Part shown: piece by piece, positions 28,241 through 36,326 of the stretch
How positions within the stretch are numbered: position 1 is the stretch's first letter
Layout: the number at the start of each line of letters is the position of its first letter
DNA from: Tautonia rosea
GTDB lineage: Bacteria > Planctomycetota > Planctomycetia > Isosphaerales > Isosphaeraceae
Assembly: GCF_012958305.1 (NCBI RefSeq)
Contig: NZ_JABBYO010000018.1
Span: forward strand, 1-64,000
Direction of reading: 5' to 3'
DNA: 64,000 nt
The notes under the pieces: model-generated
Databases searched by the model: none
What the model was told of the DNA's origin: nothing
The model's input: only the letters and a program-made list of their open reading frames with translations
Program-made: the position numbers and the translations under genes

Positions 28241-29725
28241 ATGGCCGACAACGTGGCGACGGGGTCCAGGCCGGAACTCGACGACGAGACACTCGCCCGG
28301 GTGCTTACGGAGGCTCAGGTCCTCTCGGCCGAGCGGTTGCTGGTCGCCCAGCGGCACGCTCAGGAGCAAGAGATTGCCTTGCTGAAAGCGATCCAGGAAC
28401 TGCAGATGCTCTCGCCCGAAGAACTGGATCAGGCGGTTGCCGAGCATGAGTCCCGGCAAGACGACTCCGGATCGTTGCCGCCGGTGGCCAGGCCGCCGGC
28501 GACGCCCGCGGTCGACAGCGAGCGCTCCGAGCGCGATCTGAGGGCCGAGCTGCACGCGATCGCCGAGACGGCCGTGCCCTCCGACCTGATCGAGCAGGTT
28601 ATGATCCGGGCCATCAAGGCCCGATCGACCGACATCCATCTCGACCCTCAGGAAGACCGTTACCTCGTTCGATTCCGGATCGACGGCCAGTTGCACCCGA
28701 TGGTCGGGCTCGACGCCGAGATCGGCCAGGCGGTGGTTCGAGGGGTCAAGATCCTCTCGGACATGAATCTGGTGGAGTCGCGCCACCCGCAGGATGGGGC
28801 CTTGACGGTCAAGGATCAAGGCCGAGCCTATAACCTGCGGTCCTCGACCCTGCCGACGACCCGAGGCGAGAAGGTCGTGCTCCGGGTCCTCGAACCGCCC
28901 GATGTGCAGTTCGACCTGAACCGGCTGGGCCTGGAACCGCACCAGGCGGCTCGCATCTCGAACCTGCTGGCCCGGCCGTACGGCGCGGTGCTCGTCGGCG
29001 GTCCGGTCGGGGCGGGGAAGACGACCACTCTGTACAGCTGCCTGCACCGGGTCTCGCACCCGAACCGCAACGTCCTGACGATCGAAGACCCGGTCGAGTA
29101 CCGCTTCAGCGGGGTCAACCAGGTGGAGATCAACACTCAGATCGGCCTCGGCTTCGCCCAGGGGTTGCGGGCGATCCTGCGGCAGGACCCCGACGTGTTG
29201 ATGATCGGCGAGATCCGGGACGAGGAGACCGCCAGCATCGGCATTCGAGCGGCCCTGACCGGCGTGCTCGTCTTCAGCACGATTCACGCCTCGGACGCGG
29301 CCGGGACGATCGCCTCCCTGTTCAATTACGGGATTCCCGGCTACACTCTCTCGGGAGCCTTGCAGGGGGTGGTCAGTCAGCGGCTTGTGCGGGCGATCTG
29401 CCCGGAATGCCGGGTCGGCTACACACCCGACGCGACGGTCTTGAAGGCCTTGAAGCTCAACCCCGAGGAGCACCGCGACCTGACCCTCCATCGGGGCGAA
29501 GGCTGCCCAAGCTGCTTCCACACCGGGTATCATGGCCGGGTCGGCATCTTCGAGGTCCTGGAGGTCTCGGAGCTGATTCGGGAGCTGATCCTCACCCAGA
29601 CGACCCGAGAGGTCATCAACCAGGTCGCCCGGGACGAAGGGATGAAGACCCTTCGCGAAGCTGCCATCTCCAAGGTCATCGAAGGGGTGACGACCGTCGA
29701 GGAGATGTACCGGGTGACGATCTGA
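28241..29725 (+). CDS. GspE/PilB-family secretion/pilus assembly ATPase
   Basis: A 494-residue cytosolic hexameric ATPase that energises type II secretion or type IV pilus assembly. The short N-terminal domain (about 1-75) resembles the MshEN module. Walker A is GPVGAGKTT at 254-262, Asp box IEDPVEY at about 281-287, Walker B DPDVLMIGEIRDEETA around 316-331 and His box STIHASDA at about 346-353. Four Cys (387, 390, 422, 425) form the usual zinc-binding motif CPEC...CPSC. The start is ATG 28241: GGAGG at 28228-28232 lies eight bases upstream, so the GTG at 28226 is excluded. No other pilus or secretion genes are adjacent, but the DUF1559 proteins in this window are plausible clients. Confidence 0.9.
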   Translation: MADNVATGSRPELDDETLARVLTEAQVLSAERLLVAQRHAQEQEIALLKAIQELQMLSPEELDQAVAEHESRQDDSGSLPPVARPPATPAVDSERSERDLRAELHAIAETAVPSDLIEQVMIRAIKARSTDIHLDPQEDRYLVRFRIDGQLHPMVGLDAEIGQAVVRGVKILSDMNLVESRHPQDGALTVKDQGRAYNLRSSTLPTTRGEKVVLRVLEPPDVQFDLNRLGLEPHQAARISNLLARPYGAVLVGGPVGAGKTTTLYSCLHRVSHPNRNVLTIEDPVEYRFSGVNQVEINTQIGLGFAQGLRAILRQDPDVLMIGEIRDEETASIGIRAALTGVLVFSTIHASDAAGTIASLFNYGIPGYTLSGALQGVVSQRLVRAICPECRVGYTPDATVLKALKLNPEEHRDLTLHRGEGCPSCFHTGYHGRVGIFEVLEVSELIRELILTQTTREVINQVARDEGMKTLREAAISKVIEGVTTVEEMYRVTI

Positions 29726-29890
29726 TCGGCCCCGTGTCTCCCCTTATATTGCCGACTCCCCCCTCGGCTGGACTGCCGGTCGGGGTCGGGTCATCATCGC
29801 CCGGCCCTCGACTCGACGGGTCCGTCGCCTTCGCCGCCCCGCTGGACCCGCCTCGTCTCATCCTCCCTCAATGCACAGAGCCTGCCCTTC

Positions 29891-31321
29891 ATGGATCGTC
29901 ATCAGACGTATGAAAACCCATTGATTTCCCGCTACGCGACGCGTCCGATGGCGGAGCTGTGGTCGTCGGACCGGAAGTTCTCGACCTGGCGGCGGCTCTG
30001 GGTGGCATTGGCGAGAGCTGAGCAAGGGCTCGGCCTGCCGATCAGCGACGCCCAGATCGCCGCGATGGAGGCGAAGGTCGACGCGATCGACTTCGACCTG
30101 GCCCGATCGTACGAGAAGAAACTCCGCCACGACGTGATGGCTCACGTCCACACCTTCGGCGACGCCGTGCCCGAGGCGAAGGGGATCATCCACCTGGGGG
30201 CCACCAGTTGTTACGTGACCGACAATACCGACGCGATCCTCTTGCGGGACGGCCTGGCGATGGTCCGCGACCGGCTCGTCGGGGCAATCGATGCCCTGGC
30301 CAGCTTCGCCGACCGCTGGAAGGATGAACCCTGTTTGGGGTACACCCACTATCAGCCGGCCCAGCTTGTGACTGTCGGCAAGCGGGCGACCTTGTGGTGC
30401 CAGGACCTGTTGATGGACCTGACCGAGGTCGAGCGGCGGATCGGCGACGTTCGGTTCCTGGGGGTCAAGGGGACGACCGGCACGCAGGCGAGCTTCCTTG
30501 ACCTGTTCGACGGCGATCATGCAAAGGTCGAGGAGCTGGACCGCCGGGTGGCCGCCGCGTTCGGGTTCAAGGGGTCGTTCCCGGTCACGGGGCAGACGTA
30601 CCCGAGGAAGCTCGACTCGCTGGTCGTCTCGGCCCTGGTCGCCCTGGCCGAGAGTGCCCATCGGTTCGGCAACGACCTGCGGCTCTTGGCCCACGAGAAG
30701 GAGCTTGAGGAGCCGTTCGAGGCGAACCAGATCGGCTCGTCGGCGATGGCCTACAAGCGGAACCCGATGCGGGCCGAGCGGATGTGCTCGATCGCCCGCT
30801 TCCTGATGGCCCAGCAGGCCGCCGTCAGCCAGACCGCCGCAACCCAGTGGCTGGAACGGACCCTGGACGATTCGGCCGTCCGGCGCATGACCCTGCCGCA
30901 GTCGTTCCTCGCGGCCGATGCCTTGCTGTCGCTCTACCTGAATGTCGTGCCCGGCTTGATCGTCCGGCCGAAGGTGGTGGCCCGGAACGTCGAGCGGGAG
31001 CTGCCGTTCATGGCGACCGAGGCCGTCCTGATGGCCGGCGTCCGCGCCGGGGGGGACCGGCAGGATCTCCACGAGCGGGTCCGGGTCCACTCGATCGCCG
31101 CGGCCGACGCCCTGAAGGACGGGGCCGAGCGGAACGACCTGATCGACCGGCTGAAGGCCGACCCCGCCTTCGCCGCGATCGACCTCGACGCCGCCCTGGA
31201 CCCCCGCCGGTTCATCGGCCGGTGCCCGGAGCAGGTGACGGCCTTCCTGGCCTCGGAGGTCGCCCCGGTGCGCGATCGCTACCCGAACCTGCTGGGGCAG
31301 ACCGACCAGGTCCACGTCTGA
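29891..31321 (+). CDS. purB: Adenylosuccinate lyase
   Basis: Cleaves succinyl-AICAR and adenylosuccinate in purine synthesis, releasing fumarate. The 476-residue protein follows the longer eukaryote-like PurB type, opening [19 protein letters not shown]. The conserved His region is [18 protein letters not shown], with [12 protein letters not shown] following, and the fumarase/aspartase signature is [16 protein letters not shown]. Both catalytic regions are present. It is a single gene; the stretch after it begins the repeat-rich accessory region. Confidence 0.95.
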   Translation: MDRHQTYENPLISRYATRPMAELWSSDRKFSTWRRLWVALARAEQGLGLPISDAQIAAMEAKVDAIDFDLARSYEKKLRHDVMAHVHTFGDAVPEAKGIIHLGATSCYVTDNTDAILLRDGLAMVRDRLVGAIDALASFADRWKDEPCLGYTHYQPAQLVTVGKRATLWCQDLLMDLTEVERRIGDVRFLGVKGTTGTQASFLDLFDGDHAKVEELDRRVAAAFGFKGSFPVTGQTYPRKLDSLVVSALVALAESAHRFGNDLRLLAHEKELEEPFEANQIGSSAMAYKRNPMRAERMCSIARFLMAQQAAVSQTAATQWLERTLDDSAVRRMTLPQSFLAADALLSLYLNVVPGLIVRPKVVARNVERELPFMATEAVLMAGVRAGGDRQDLHERVRVHSIAAADALKDGAERNDLIDRLKADPAFAAIDLDAALDPRRFIGRCPEQVTAFLASEVAPVRDRYPNLLGQTDQVHV

Positions 31322-31347
31322 GCGGTGCGCCTTTGAGTGCGCCCCGT

Positions 31348-31432
31348 GGTGCGCCTTCGGTGCGCTGGCGGCTGGGGACGATCTCGCTGATCCTGCAACG
31401 GGTTGCGATTGTCGGCCCCGGTTCGTTTCGGG
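31348..31432 (+). repeat. 85-nt degenerate repeat, copy 1
   Basis: Begins GGTGCGCCTTCGGTGCGC and ends with GGTTCGTTTCGGG. Shares about 70% identity with the copies at 31736 and 31907 by eye. Confidence 0.7.
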
Positions 31433-31735
31433 CACTGTCGCATTCGGGCTGTTGCACGCTGGGTCCGGGTTGACAGTTTTCGGCGCTGAACTTCGGCGTT
31501 GTCTCGACGTAACCGCTTGCAGTCCCAGGTGTTGGCTGCGCCGAAAAAGAGGCGAGGAACTGTCCAAACTGTCATCTCGGTCTCCCCGTCGATGCGACAG
31601 TGCCTTCGTTTCGGGAATTGTGATCGCCGGGCCTGGCTTTGTTTCGTCGTGCGTGCCAGGGCCGGGGAGGCGGCTCGATCGCAGTCTCCCCGTCGGCGTC
31701 CTCTCGGCGGAAAGTGCGCTCCTGGATTCGGTCTT

Positions 31736-31820
31736 GGTGCGCCTCGGGTGCGCTGCGCGTCGTTTGACGTTTGCTCCATCCTGAAACGAGGTTACACCGA
31801 TTGCCCTCGGTTCGTTTCGG
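31736..31820 (+). repeat. 85-nt degenerate repeat, copy 2
   Basis: Shares GGTGCGCCTCGGGTGCGCTG, ATCCTGAAACGAGGTT and CGGTTCGTTTCGG with copy 1. Confidence 0.7.
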
Positions 31821-31906
31821 TGTTTCGTCCGCCAATCGAAGCGCCTTGGATCGGGGGACGGAGCCGTCTCCGACCAAGGAGATTCGACCGAACCAGTGCG
31901 CGGGCC

Positions 31907-31991
31907 GGTGCGCCCTTGGTGCGCCGGGGGGACAGGACGCTATCCCTGATCTTGAAAGGAGTTCTGTCGCTCCTGGGCCGTTCGTTTCGGG
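31907..31991 (+). repeat. 85-nt degenerate repeat, copy 3
   Basis: Shares GGTGCGCCCTTGGTGCGC, CTGATCTTGAAAGGAGTT and CCGTTCGTTTCGGGA with the other two. Same length as both. Confidence 0.7.
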
Positions 31992-32488
31992 AATCGGCCT
32001 CTTTGCGATTCGCTTCGTTTCGCGCGACGCATCACGCGAGCCGACCGTGTCGCACCGCCTCCAGGGTTCCCGACGCGCGCGTTGGCAGGTGGAAGGAAAG
32101 GGGATGCCCATGTCGAGTTGCCAAAGAAACACAGGACGCCCAGGGCCCCCGATCCGACATCGAGGCCGGTCCAGGACACACGATCGGGCCGCGAGGAATC
32201 GGTTTCAACTGCTCCCTGTCTCTTGAAATCATCAGGAATTGAGGGCGGGAGAGTCACACAAACTCGCGAATTGGGAGAAATTCTCGCGAAACGTGATGCG
32301 TGAATGTACGACGCAGGGGTCCGGGTCGCTTCGTCAGAGTGGCGTGGGCCGGACGATCCTACGGACGACTCCGGACGCTTTGCCGAGTGTCCAACGGGGA
32401 GCGAAACGATCTCCTCCGCCACGCCGAATCCGGATGCCGACTCGTACGCGATTACAATTCGTGATTGTCCACAGTACTGTAAAAATTC

Positions 32489-32555
32489 GCTTGCAGGGTC
32501 CGAATTCTCTCGGGATGATCGGGAGATTCAGTGGAATTCTGTGGACGAATGGGCG
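32489..32555 (+). repeat. Upstream block shared with the SnoaL-like gene, copy 1
   Basis: A ~67-nt block ending about 58 bases before the Mrr-like ATG. It matches 38826-38891: ATGATCGGG is followed after the same seven-base gap by GTGGAAT, two mismatches and TGTGGACGAAT. In the last 25 bases 21 agree. It could be a shared promoter/leader or the boundary of a mobile unit. Confidence 0.6.
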
Positions 32556-32613
32556 TCTTTGGAATACAGAATTTAGTTCGTCTACAACACGTTAGGCGTT
32601 GCTAACCCTCTAC

Positions 32614-33624
32614 ATGTCGAAGCAAGGTAAGCCATACGAGCGGGTGGTGGCCACCGTTCTTGAGGCCTTTGACCAGCGTGCTAGTGTCACCCACGGAAGG
32701 TGGGTCATAGGTCCGGACGGTCGGCGCGAGATCGACGTATTGATTGAGGGAACCGTCGATGGCGTACCCGTGAAAGGTCTTGTCGAGTGCAAGGACTTCA
32801 ACCCTCGAAGACCGGTCGGTATCGCATACGTGGACGCCCTAGACTCCAAGCGCCACGATCTGCGCGCGGACTTCACAATGCTTTGTAGCAACGCCGGTTT
32901 TACCGCAGACGCTGTTCGAAAGGCGAAGCGATTGGGAATTGCCTTAGCCGGCGTGATGAAGAAAGGAGACGCACGATTAAGATTCTCAGTCATTGACGAA
33001 ATCTATATCCGCAAAGTGCAGCTACAGAGATTGTCAATTAGGCTCATGGGACCGGATCCCATTCACTTGGCTAACGTCCCCTTATACGACATCCTATGGA
33101 ACGGCATGCCTGTAGCAAACTGGATTCACCATCGCATTATACTTTTGCTTGGCTTTAATCCGATTGTTGCGGGCACCTTTAGAGTCACACACAATCTCCT
33201 TGAGCCGCAAATTTTCACTTGGCCCGGCGGCGAAGCAACGGTGACAAACTTTGACTTCGCTTTCACCCTGGTAGGGGGGTGGTTCACGCAGCGAGTCGAG
33301 ATTGACTCCACTGCGGCAATCTACGATTGGATTCGTCGGCGTGTACGCATGACGCCTGGTGACGGTCAGCTCGTTTATCGAAATGTTAATTTTGATGGGG
33401 GCACGCCTGTCATCCATCCCCCAGATATGGAGTTTCTGCGTGAGCGATTCTTAGAGGGCGAGACAGAGATGAAATTGCTGATACTCGAAAATTTAGATCG
33501 GCGAGAGCCTGTCCCCGATCTCGATGCTCACGTAGAGCCGGCTGATCTCGAACTGTTCATAGAGGGCCTCAAGGACGAGATCGATAATTCTTCGCTAGGT
33601 GGCTCGGACAACGCCCCGCGTTGA
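32614..33624 (+). CDS. Mrr-like restriction-endonuclease-fold protein
   Basis: A 336-residue protein whose first ~110 residues fit the Mrr_cat / PD-(D/E)xK nuclease fold: YERVVATVLEAF helix, REIDVLI with Asp41, then GLVECK with Glu58 and Lys60. Members cut DNA, often as modification-dependent or foreign-DNA defence enzymes. The remaining ~220 residues show no known domain; they are beta-rich with an acidic C-terminus and could be a specificity or sensor part. GC content is clearly lower than in neighbouring core genes, which suggests acquisition. I prefer ATG 32614 to the TTG at 32599. The TGA stop is formed by the first bases of an inserted MITE; without it the frame would run to about 33813. 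No methyltransferase is adjacent. Confidence 0.7.
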   Translation: MSKQGKPYERVVATVLEAFDQRASVTHGRWVIGPDGRREIDVLIEGTVDGVPVKGLVECKDFNPRRPVGIAYVDALDSKRHDLRADFTMLCSNAGFTADAVRKAKRLGIALAGVMKKGDARLRFSVIDEIYIRKVQLQRLSIRLMGPDPIHLANVPLYDILWNGMPVANWIHHRIILLLGFNPIVAGTFRVTHNLLEPQIFTWPGGEATVTNFDFAFTLVGGWFTQRVEIDSTAAIYDWIRRRVRMTPGDGQLVYRNVNFDGGTPVIHPPDMEFLRERFLEGETEMKLLILENLDRREPVPDLDAHVEPADLELFIEGLKDEIDNSSLGGSDNAPR

Positions 33625-33790
33625 GGGTGTCCGATAATTCATTGACATAAGGGCTTGGACCTCCTTCGGGCCGGTTTGTCGTGGGGACGACAACCTCAAC
33701 CGAAGAAGTTTCAAGCCCTTATGTCAATGAATTATCGGACACCCTCAGCGTGCCGCTGTCCAGGCCACCCGCGGGAGAGCGCAGATTGCC
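33601..33790 (+). repeat. Interspersed hairpin sequence split by the MITE
   Basis: Left part 33601-33621 (with CAACGCCCCGCG) and right part 33748-33790 (GCGTGCCGCTGTCC and GGCCACCCGCG) resemble sequences at 36196-36210 and 36309-36335. The MITE separates the two halves. Confidence 0.6.
33622..33747. mobile_element. 126-nt MITE with 36-bp perfect terminal inverted repeats
   Basis: Terminal repeats 33622-33657 and 33712-33747 are perfect reverse complements over 36 bases (outer sequence TGAGGGTGTCCGATAATTCA). The 54-base interior also folds (GGTT-GTCGT / ACGACAACC). Direct GCGT repeats flank it at 33618-33621 and 33748-33751, consistent with a 4-bp target duplication. Removing the element and one GCGT restores a sequence similar to 36304-36335. 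It has no coding capacity, so is a non-autonomous insertion-sequence relative. Confidence 0.85.
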
Positions 33791-33817
33791 CTCCAGCCAG
33801 CCGTCCTCGATTAATTC

Positions 33818-34375
33818 TCATTCGCCTCCTGAGCCGGACGACCGAGATGCAGCAATGACCCGGACGAAGTCAGCTAGGTTGTTGGTCTCGGAGGCAGTCA
33901 TGTCGGATCGGATCTTGACTTCCAGCACGACATTCCGTCTAACGGGAAAATAATAAACGTCCATGGAATCATCGAAGCTCGGCTCTGCAGTATCACCTCC
34001 CAATTTTTCAGCTTCCTTGTACTTCTCTTTGCGATCGAGGATTTCGTCAGGTGTGACCGAATTAACCCTTGCGAGTACTTCTTGGGCAATCTCCCGAGCG
34101 GAGTAGCTCCACTTCAACCGAGTCTGCTCAAGAGGCCGCCCACGCTGATAGCTCCCACAGCCAGCCTCGTCGAATACTTTGAGAGCGGACTCCAATTCCG
34201 GAAACTGAAATTGATAACCTCGGGCTGCCAGATCCGCCGTGAGGTTTCCAACCTTAGTTTCTCGATTTCTCGGATCTCGTTGCCGATCGGCCAAATAGTC
34301 GATAATCGCAGGAAATGCTCCTCCGTTCGAATACGAATGAACCAAGGGAGCCCATTTGAACTCTACGCTGGTCAT
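33818..34375 (-). CDS. Hypothetical protein, low GC
   Basis: A 185-residue protein with no family I can name. It is soluble, mixed alpha/beta, begins MTSVEFKWAPLVHSYSNGGA and has a helical middle (YSAREIAQEVLARVNSVTPD) and a Ser/Gly end. The start is ATG 34375, with TGGAG a few bases upstream; a TTG at 34396 would add seven residues. GC and codon use are lower than in the flanking core genes, so it was probably acquired. It is convergent with the Mrr-like gene across the MITE region. Link to defence is only suggested by position. Confidence 0.6.
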   Translation of the reverse strand: MTSVEFKWAPLVHSYSNGGAFPAIIDYLADRQRDPRNRETKVGNLTADLAARGYQFQFPELESALKVFDEAGCGSYQRGRPLEQTRLKWSYSAREIAQEVLARVNSVTPDEILDRKEKYKEAEKLGGDTAEPSFDDSMDVYYFPVRRNVVLEVKIRSDMTASETNNLADFVRVIAASRSSGSGGE

Positions 34376-34950
34376 AGCGGTCTCCAATCTAGACAATATA
34401 AGGTGTTCTTTTTCAGTCAGTCACTGCTAAGTTGCCGCAACAATTCTATTATCTCGATTGTAGCGACTTAGTCAAGAGCTATCTCTGTGTTAACAGAGAA
34501 TAATCACGGGACGAAGCTGAGGGCTCCGGGCCAGGGCATTGGCCGCTCCCCCGCCTAACCGGCGGGGTGGCACTGGCGGGTGAAAGGTGCTGATGTCTGG
34601 GCGCCACTGGCTCTGCCAGTGCTCCGGTCCGGTCCGGCACTGGCAGAGCCAGTGGCACCCGGCGTGCTGCGGTTTGGGCTACTCGCGGGCCGAGGGGATC
34701 GCCGTCCCGCCGGGGCGTGCGACCCTGCCCGTTCCCGGACGGTCGAGCGGGCGACCGAGCCGGGAACTGCGACGATGTTGATTCCTGGCCACATGCCGCC
34801 CGGGGTGGAGGGGGGACGCGTAGGGAATGTGATGGGGGAATGACCGGATTCGCGACGACGGGGAGGCCTGGGGCTCCGGGCACCGATCCCCGCGGGTCGT
34901 GTCGTCGGGTGACGGATCTGGGCGACTCGTCATGAGGTGGTGGGGATCGA
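34376..34950. other. Intergenic region with a strong hairpin
   Basis: About 575 bases. The left part is AT-rich and carries a small hairpin at 34482-34499 (TCTCTGT / ACAGAGA), likely near the promoter of the minus-strand gene. The right part is GC-rich and holds the 54-nt palindrome at 34603-34656. No gene is supported. Confidence 0.55.
34603..34656. repeat. 54-nt palindrome with 20-bp perfect arms
   Basis: Arms 34603-34622 and 34637-34656 (outer GCCACTGGCTCTGCCAGTGC) are perfect reverse complements around a TCCGGTCCGGTCCG loop. The half-motif GGCACTGGC recurs just upstream at about 34568. It looks like a small palindromic interspersed element. Confidence 0.75.
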
Positions 34951-35526
34951 GTGGCCGATCGGGCGGATCGGATCGCGGGGGGGATGGCCATGGGCGGCAT
35001 GACGAGCGAGCGGAGGAAATGGCTTCGATATGAGCCGAGGGAGCGCCGTGTGCACCTGGGATGGTGGCAGGGCGAGAGGTTTCGGACCACGACGGCCCGG
35101 CTGAGGGACGTGGGCCGGGGAGGGGCCACGGTGGAGGCCGACGGCTTGCTGCCGGAGGGGGTGTCGGCGTGGATCTGCTCGATCCTGGACGATGCGGGGG
35201 GCTGGATCGAGGCCGTGGTGCGCCCGGTCTTCCGACGCCCGAGGGGGCCGCACCGGTTCCGCCTGGTCTTCCGGGACACCTCGGCGGCCGAGGCCTTTCT
35301 GGAGGCGGTTACCCAGCGGTCGACGAGGCCGAACGACTTCCCCTGGACCGAGGCGATCGAGCTGCTGGGCCTGAATTGGCCCTGCTCGACGGACGAGGTG
35401 CGGCGGGCCTTCCACACGCTCGCCCTGCGCGACCATCCCGATCGGGGCGGAACCACTGAGCGCTTCGTCCGGCTCAAGGACGCCTACGCGACGGCGATGT
35501 CGCGGTGCCGTGACCTCGCCCGATGA
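34951..35526 (+). CDS. PilZ-like domain fused to a C-terminal J domain
   Basis: Up to 191 residues. The first part resembles a PilZ cyclic-di-GMP-binding barrel: ERRKWLRYEP supplies an RxxxR-type motif and the following DVGRGGATVEAD corresponds to the (D/N)xSxxG motif, although Ser is replaced by Gly, so nucleotide binding is uncertain. The last ~60 residues form a J domain: TEAIELLGLNWPCSTDEVRR, then LALRDHPDRGGTTERFVRLKDAY with the HPD tripeptide that stimulates DnaK. The frame opens with GTG at 34951; ATGs at 34984 and 34999 are equally possible. Its stop overlaps the next frame by ATGA. The combination suggests chaperone recruitment under second-messenger control, but this is inference. 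Confidence 0.65.
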   Translation: MADRADRIAGGMAMGGMTSERRKWLRYEPRERRVHLGWWQGERFRTTTARLRDVGRGGATVEADGLLPEGVSAWICSILDDAGGWIEAVVRPVFRRPRGPHRFRLVFRDTSAAEAFLEAVTQRSTRPNDFPWTEAIELLGLNWPCSTDEVRRAFHTLALRDHPDRGGTTERFVRLKDAYATAMSRCRDLAR

Positions 35527-35897
35527 CCGGGGCCGAGGGCAAGGGCCTCGGCGGTCGCCCGCTGCCAGGGCTCACGGCGGAAATGTTCGTTCGTTTTGCA
35601 GAGTTTAAACGCTTACGAGTGTTGAAATTCGAATGCCACTCCCCCGAGTCTCGTTGCGTGCCTCCCTGGTCGGGATCGCTGTGGTCACCTTTGACCTATT
35701 CGGGGGGCTCGCCCTGTTGCCGGATTAACAAGGCTGCCGCCGATGCGTTGAAGATTATCATGCGAAATGGAACGCGTACGACGAAGACTACAAAGGCGTT
35801 TGGTGACGGAGTCGAATTCAAACTGCCCAACGGGCTGGTCGCGCGATTCAACGCGGTGACAAATGAGTTTAATGGCTTCTTGGGACGCGGACGATGA
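35523..35897 (+). pseudogene. Orphan C-terminal tip resembling RHS/polymorphic toxins
   Basis: A 124-codon frame whose two halves differ. The first ~65 codons are compositionally odd and may not be coding. The C-terminal part (KAAADALKIIMRNGTRTTKT followed by KAFGDGVEFKLPNGLVARF and NEFNGFLGRG) looks like the end of toxin domains carried at the tips of RHS/CdiA-type proteins in the planctomycetes, which often finish with ARF...GFLG. No RHS core or export domain is present, so I read it as a displaced tip. A small gene with immunity-like character follows with ATGA overlap. GC is below the core genes. Function as an active toxin is unproven. Confidence 0.45.
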
Positions 35898-36157
35898 GCG
35901 ATTACAAAACACTGATAGCGAGTACGCCGCTCGTCAGAGAGATCGAGAGTACGACTACGACTGGTGATATCGACTACGATGGCACCGCACTGGAAATCGC
36001 AGCCATTAATGGCGATGAGCTATTCCATGTGGTTGTCGACGAGAATGGCGAATCTCAATTCTTATTCTTTCGATCGGAGGGAAACTACCGAATCCCAGTG
36101 GCTGTCATGGAGCGAATCATCGAAGCTGCAAAACAGCACGTGCGAGTTACTGGATGA
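35894..36157 (+). CDS. Small acidic protein, putative immunity protein
   Basis: An 87-residue soluble, acidic, beta-then-alpha protein (DGTALEIAAINGDELFHVVV, then PVAVMERIIEAAKQHVRV). It starts inside the stop codon of the preceding toxin-tip-like frame (ATGA), the usual arrangement of toxin and immunity genes. Composition and low GC match the preceding frame rather than the chromosome. I do not recognise a specific immunity family, so the assignment rests on context. A ~130-nt repeat starts 23 bases after its stop. Confidence 0.55.
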   Translation: MSDYKTLIASTPLVREIESTTTTGDIDYDGTALEIAAINGDELFHVVVDENGESQFLFFRSEGNYRIPVAVMERIIEAAKQHVRVTG

Positions 36158-36180
36158 TGGCCAAGAACTGTCTTCCGATT

Positions 36181-36310
36181 GGCTGGGTGGCCCGGCCAAC
36201 GCCCCGCGCGGTCTGGGTCGCGAAGCGAGACGAAGCGTTCAGGAGAAGCCGGGCTTGAATGAGGGGCGAGGGTGCGTCTTCGGCCTCGTGCGGCTTCGCC
36301 GCCCGGACAG
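36181..36310 (+). repeat. ~130-nt interspersed repeat, copy 1
   Basis: Aligns with 39334-39462 over its full length; shared stretches include CCAACGCCCC, GAAGCCGGGCTTGAATGAGG and GTGCGGCTTCGCC. Both ends are partly inverted (CTGGGTGGC / GCCGCCCGG). Confidence 0.75.
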
Positions 36311-36326
36311 CGTGCCGCTGTCCGGG
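36302..36326. repeat. Perfect 11-bp hairpin
   Basis: CCCGGACAGCG (36302-36312), TGC loop, CGCTGTCCGGG (36316-36326). A related sequence, split by the MITE, lies at 33607-33765. Confidence 0.7.

Larger units (their letters stand above)
31322..32613. other. 1.3 kb gene-free region with degenerate repeats
   Basis: Between purB and the Mrr-like gene. It holds three 85-nt repeats (listed separately) and, at its right end, a 67-nt block also found before the SnoaL-like gene. Several frames of 70-250 codons exist on both strands but are low-complexity Arg/Ser/Pro-rich and contradictory, so none is called. Confidence 0.6.

Noticed and set aside
31322-32422. Frames of 100-250 codons on both strands between purB and the Mrr-like gene
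   Set aside because: Composition is Arg/Ser/Pro-rich, there is no RBS or domain, and repeat copies cross them, so they are chance frames.
32580-32610. Possible integron attC-like site (GTTAGGC followed by an inverted GCTAAC) before the Mrr-like gene
   Set aside because: The GTTRRRY-like heptamer is present, but no matching RYYYAAC partner at proper spacing was found, the other repeats in the island lack it, and there is no integrase gene in the window.
34951-34999. Several possible start codons for the PilZ/J protein
   Set aside because: GTG 34951 and ATGs at 34984 and 34999 are all possible; none has a decisive RBS, so only the longest frame is given and the uncertainty stated.
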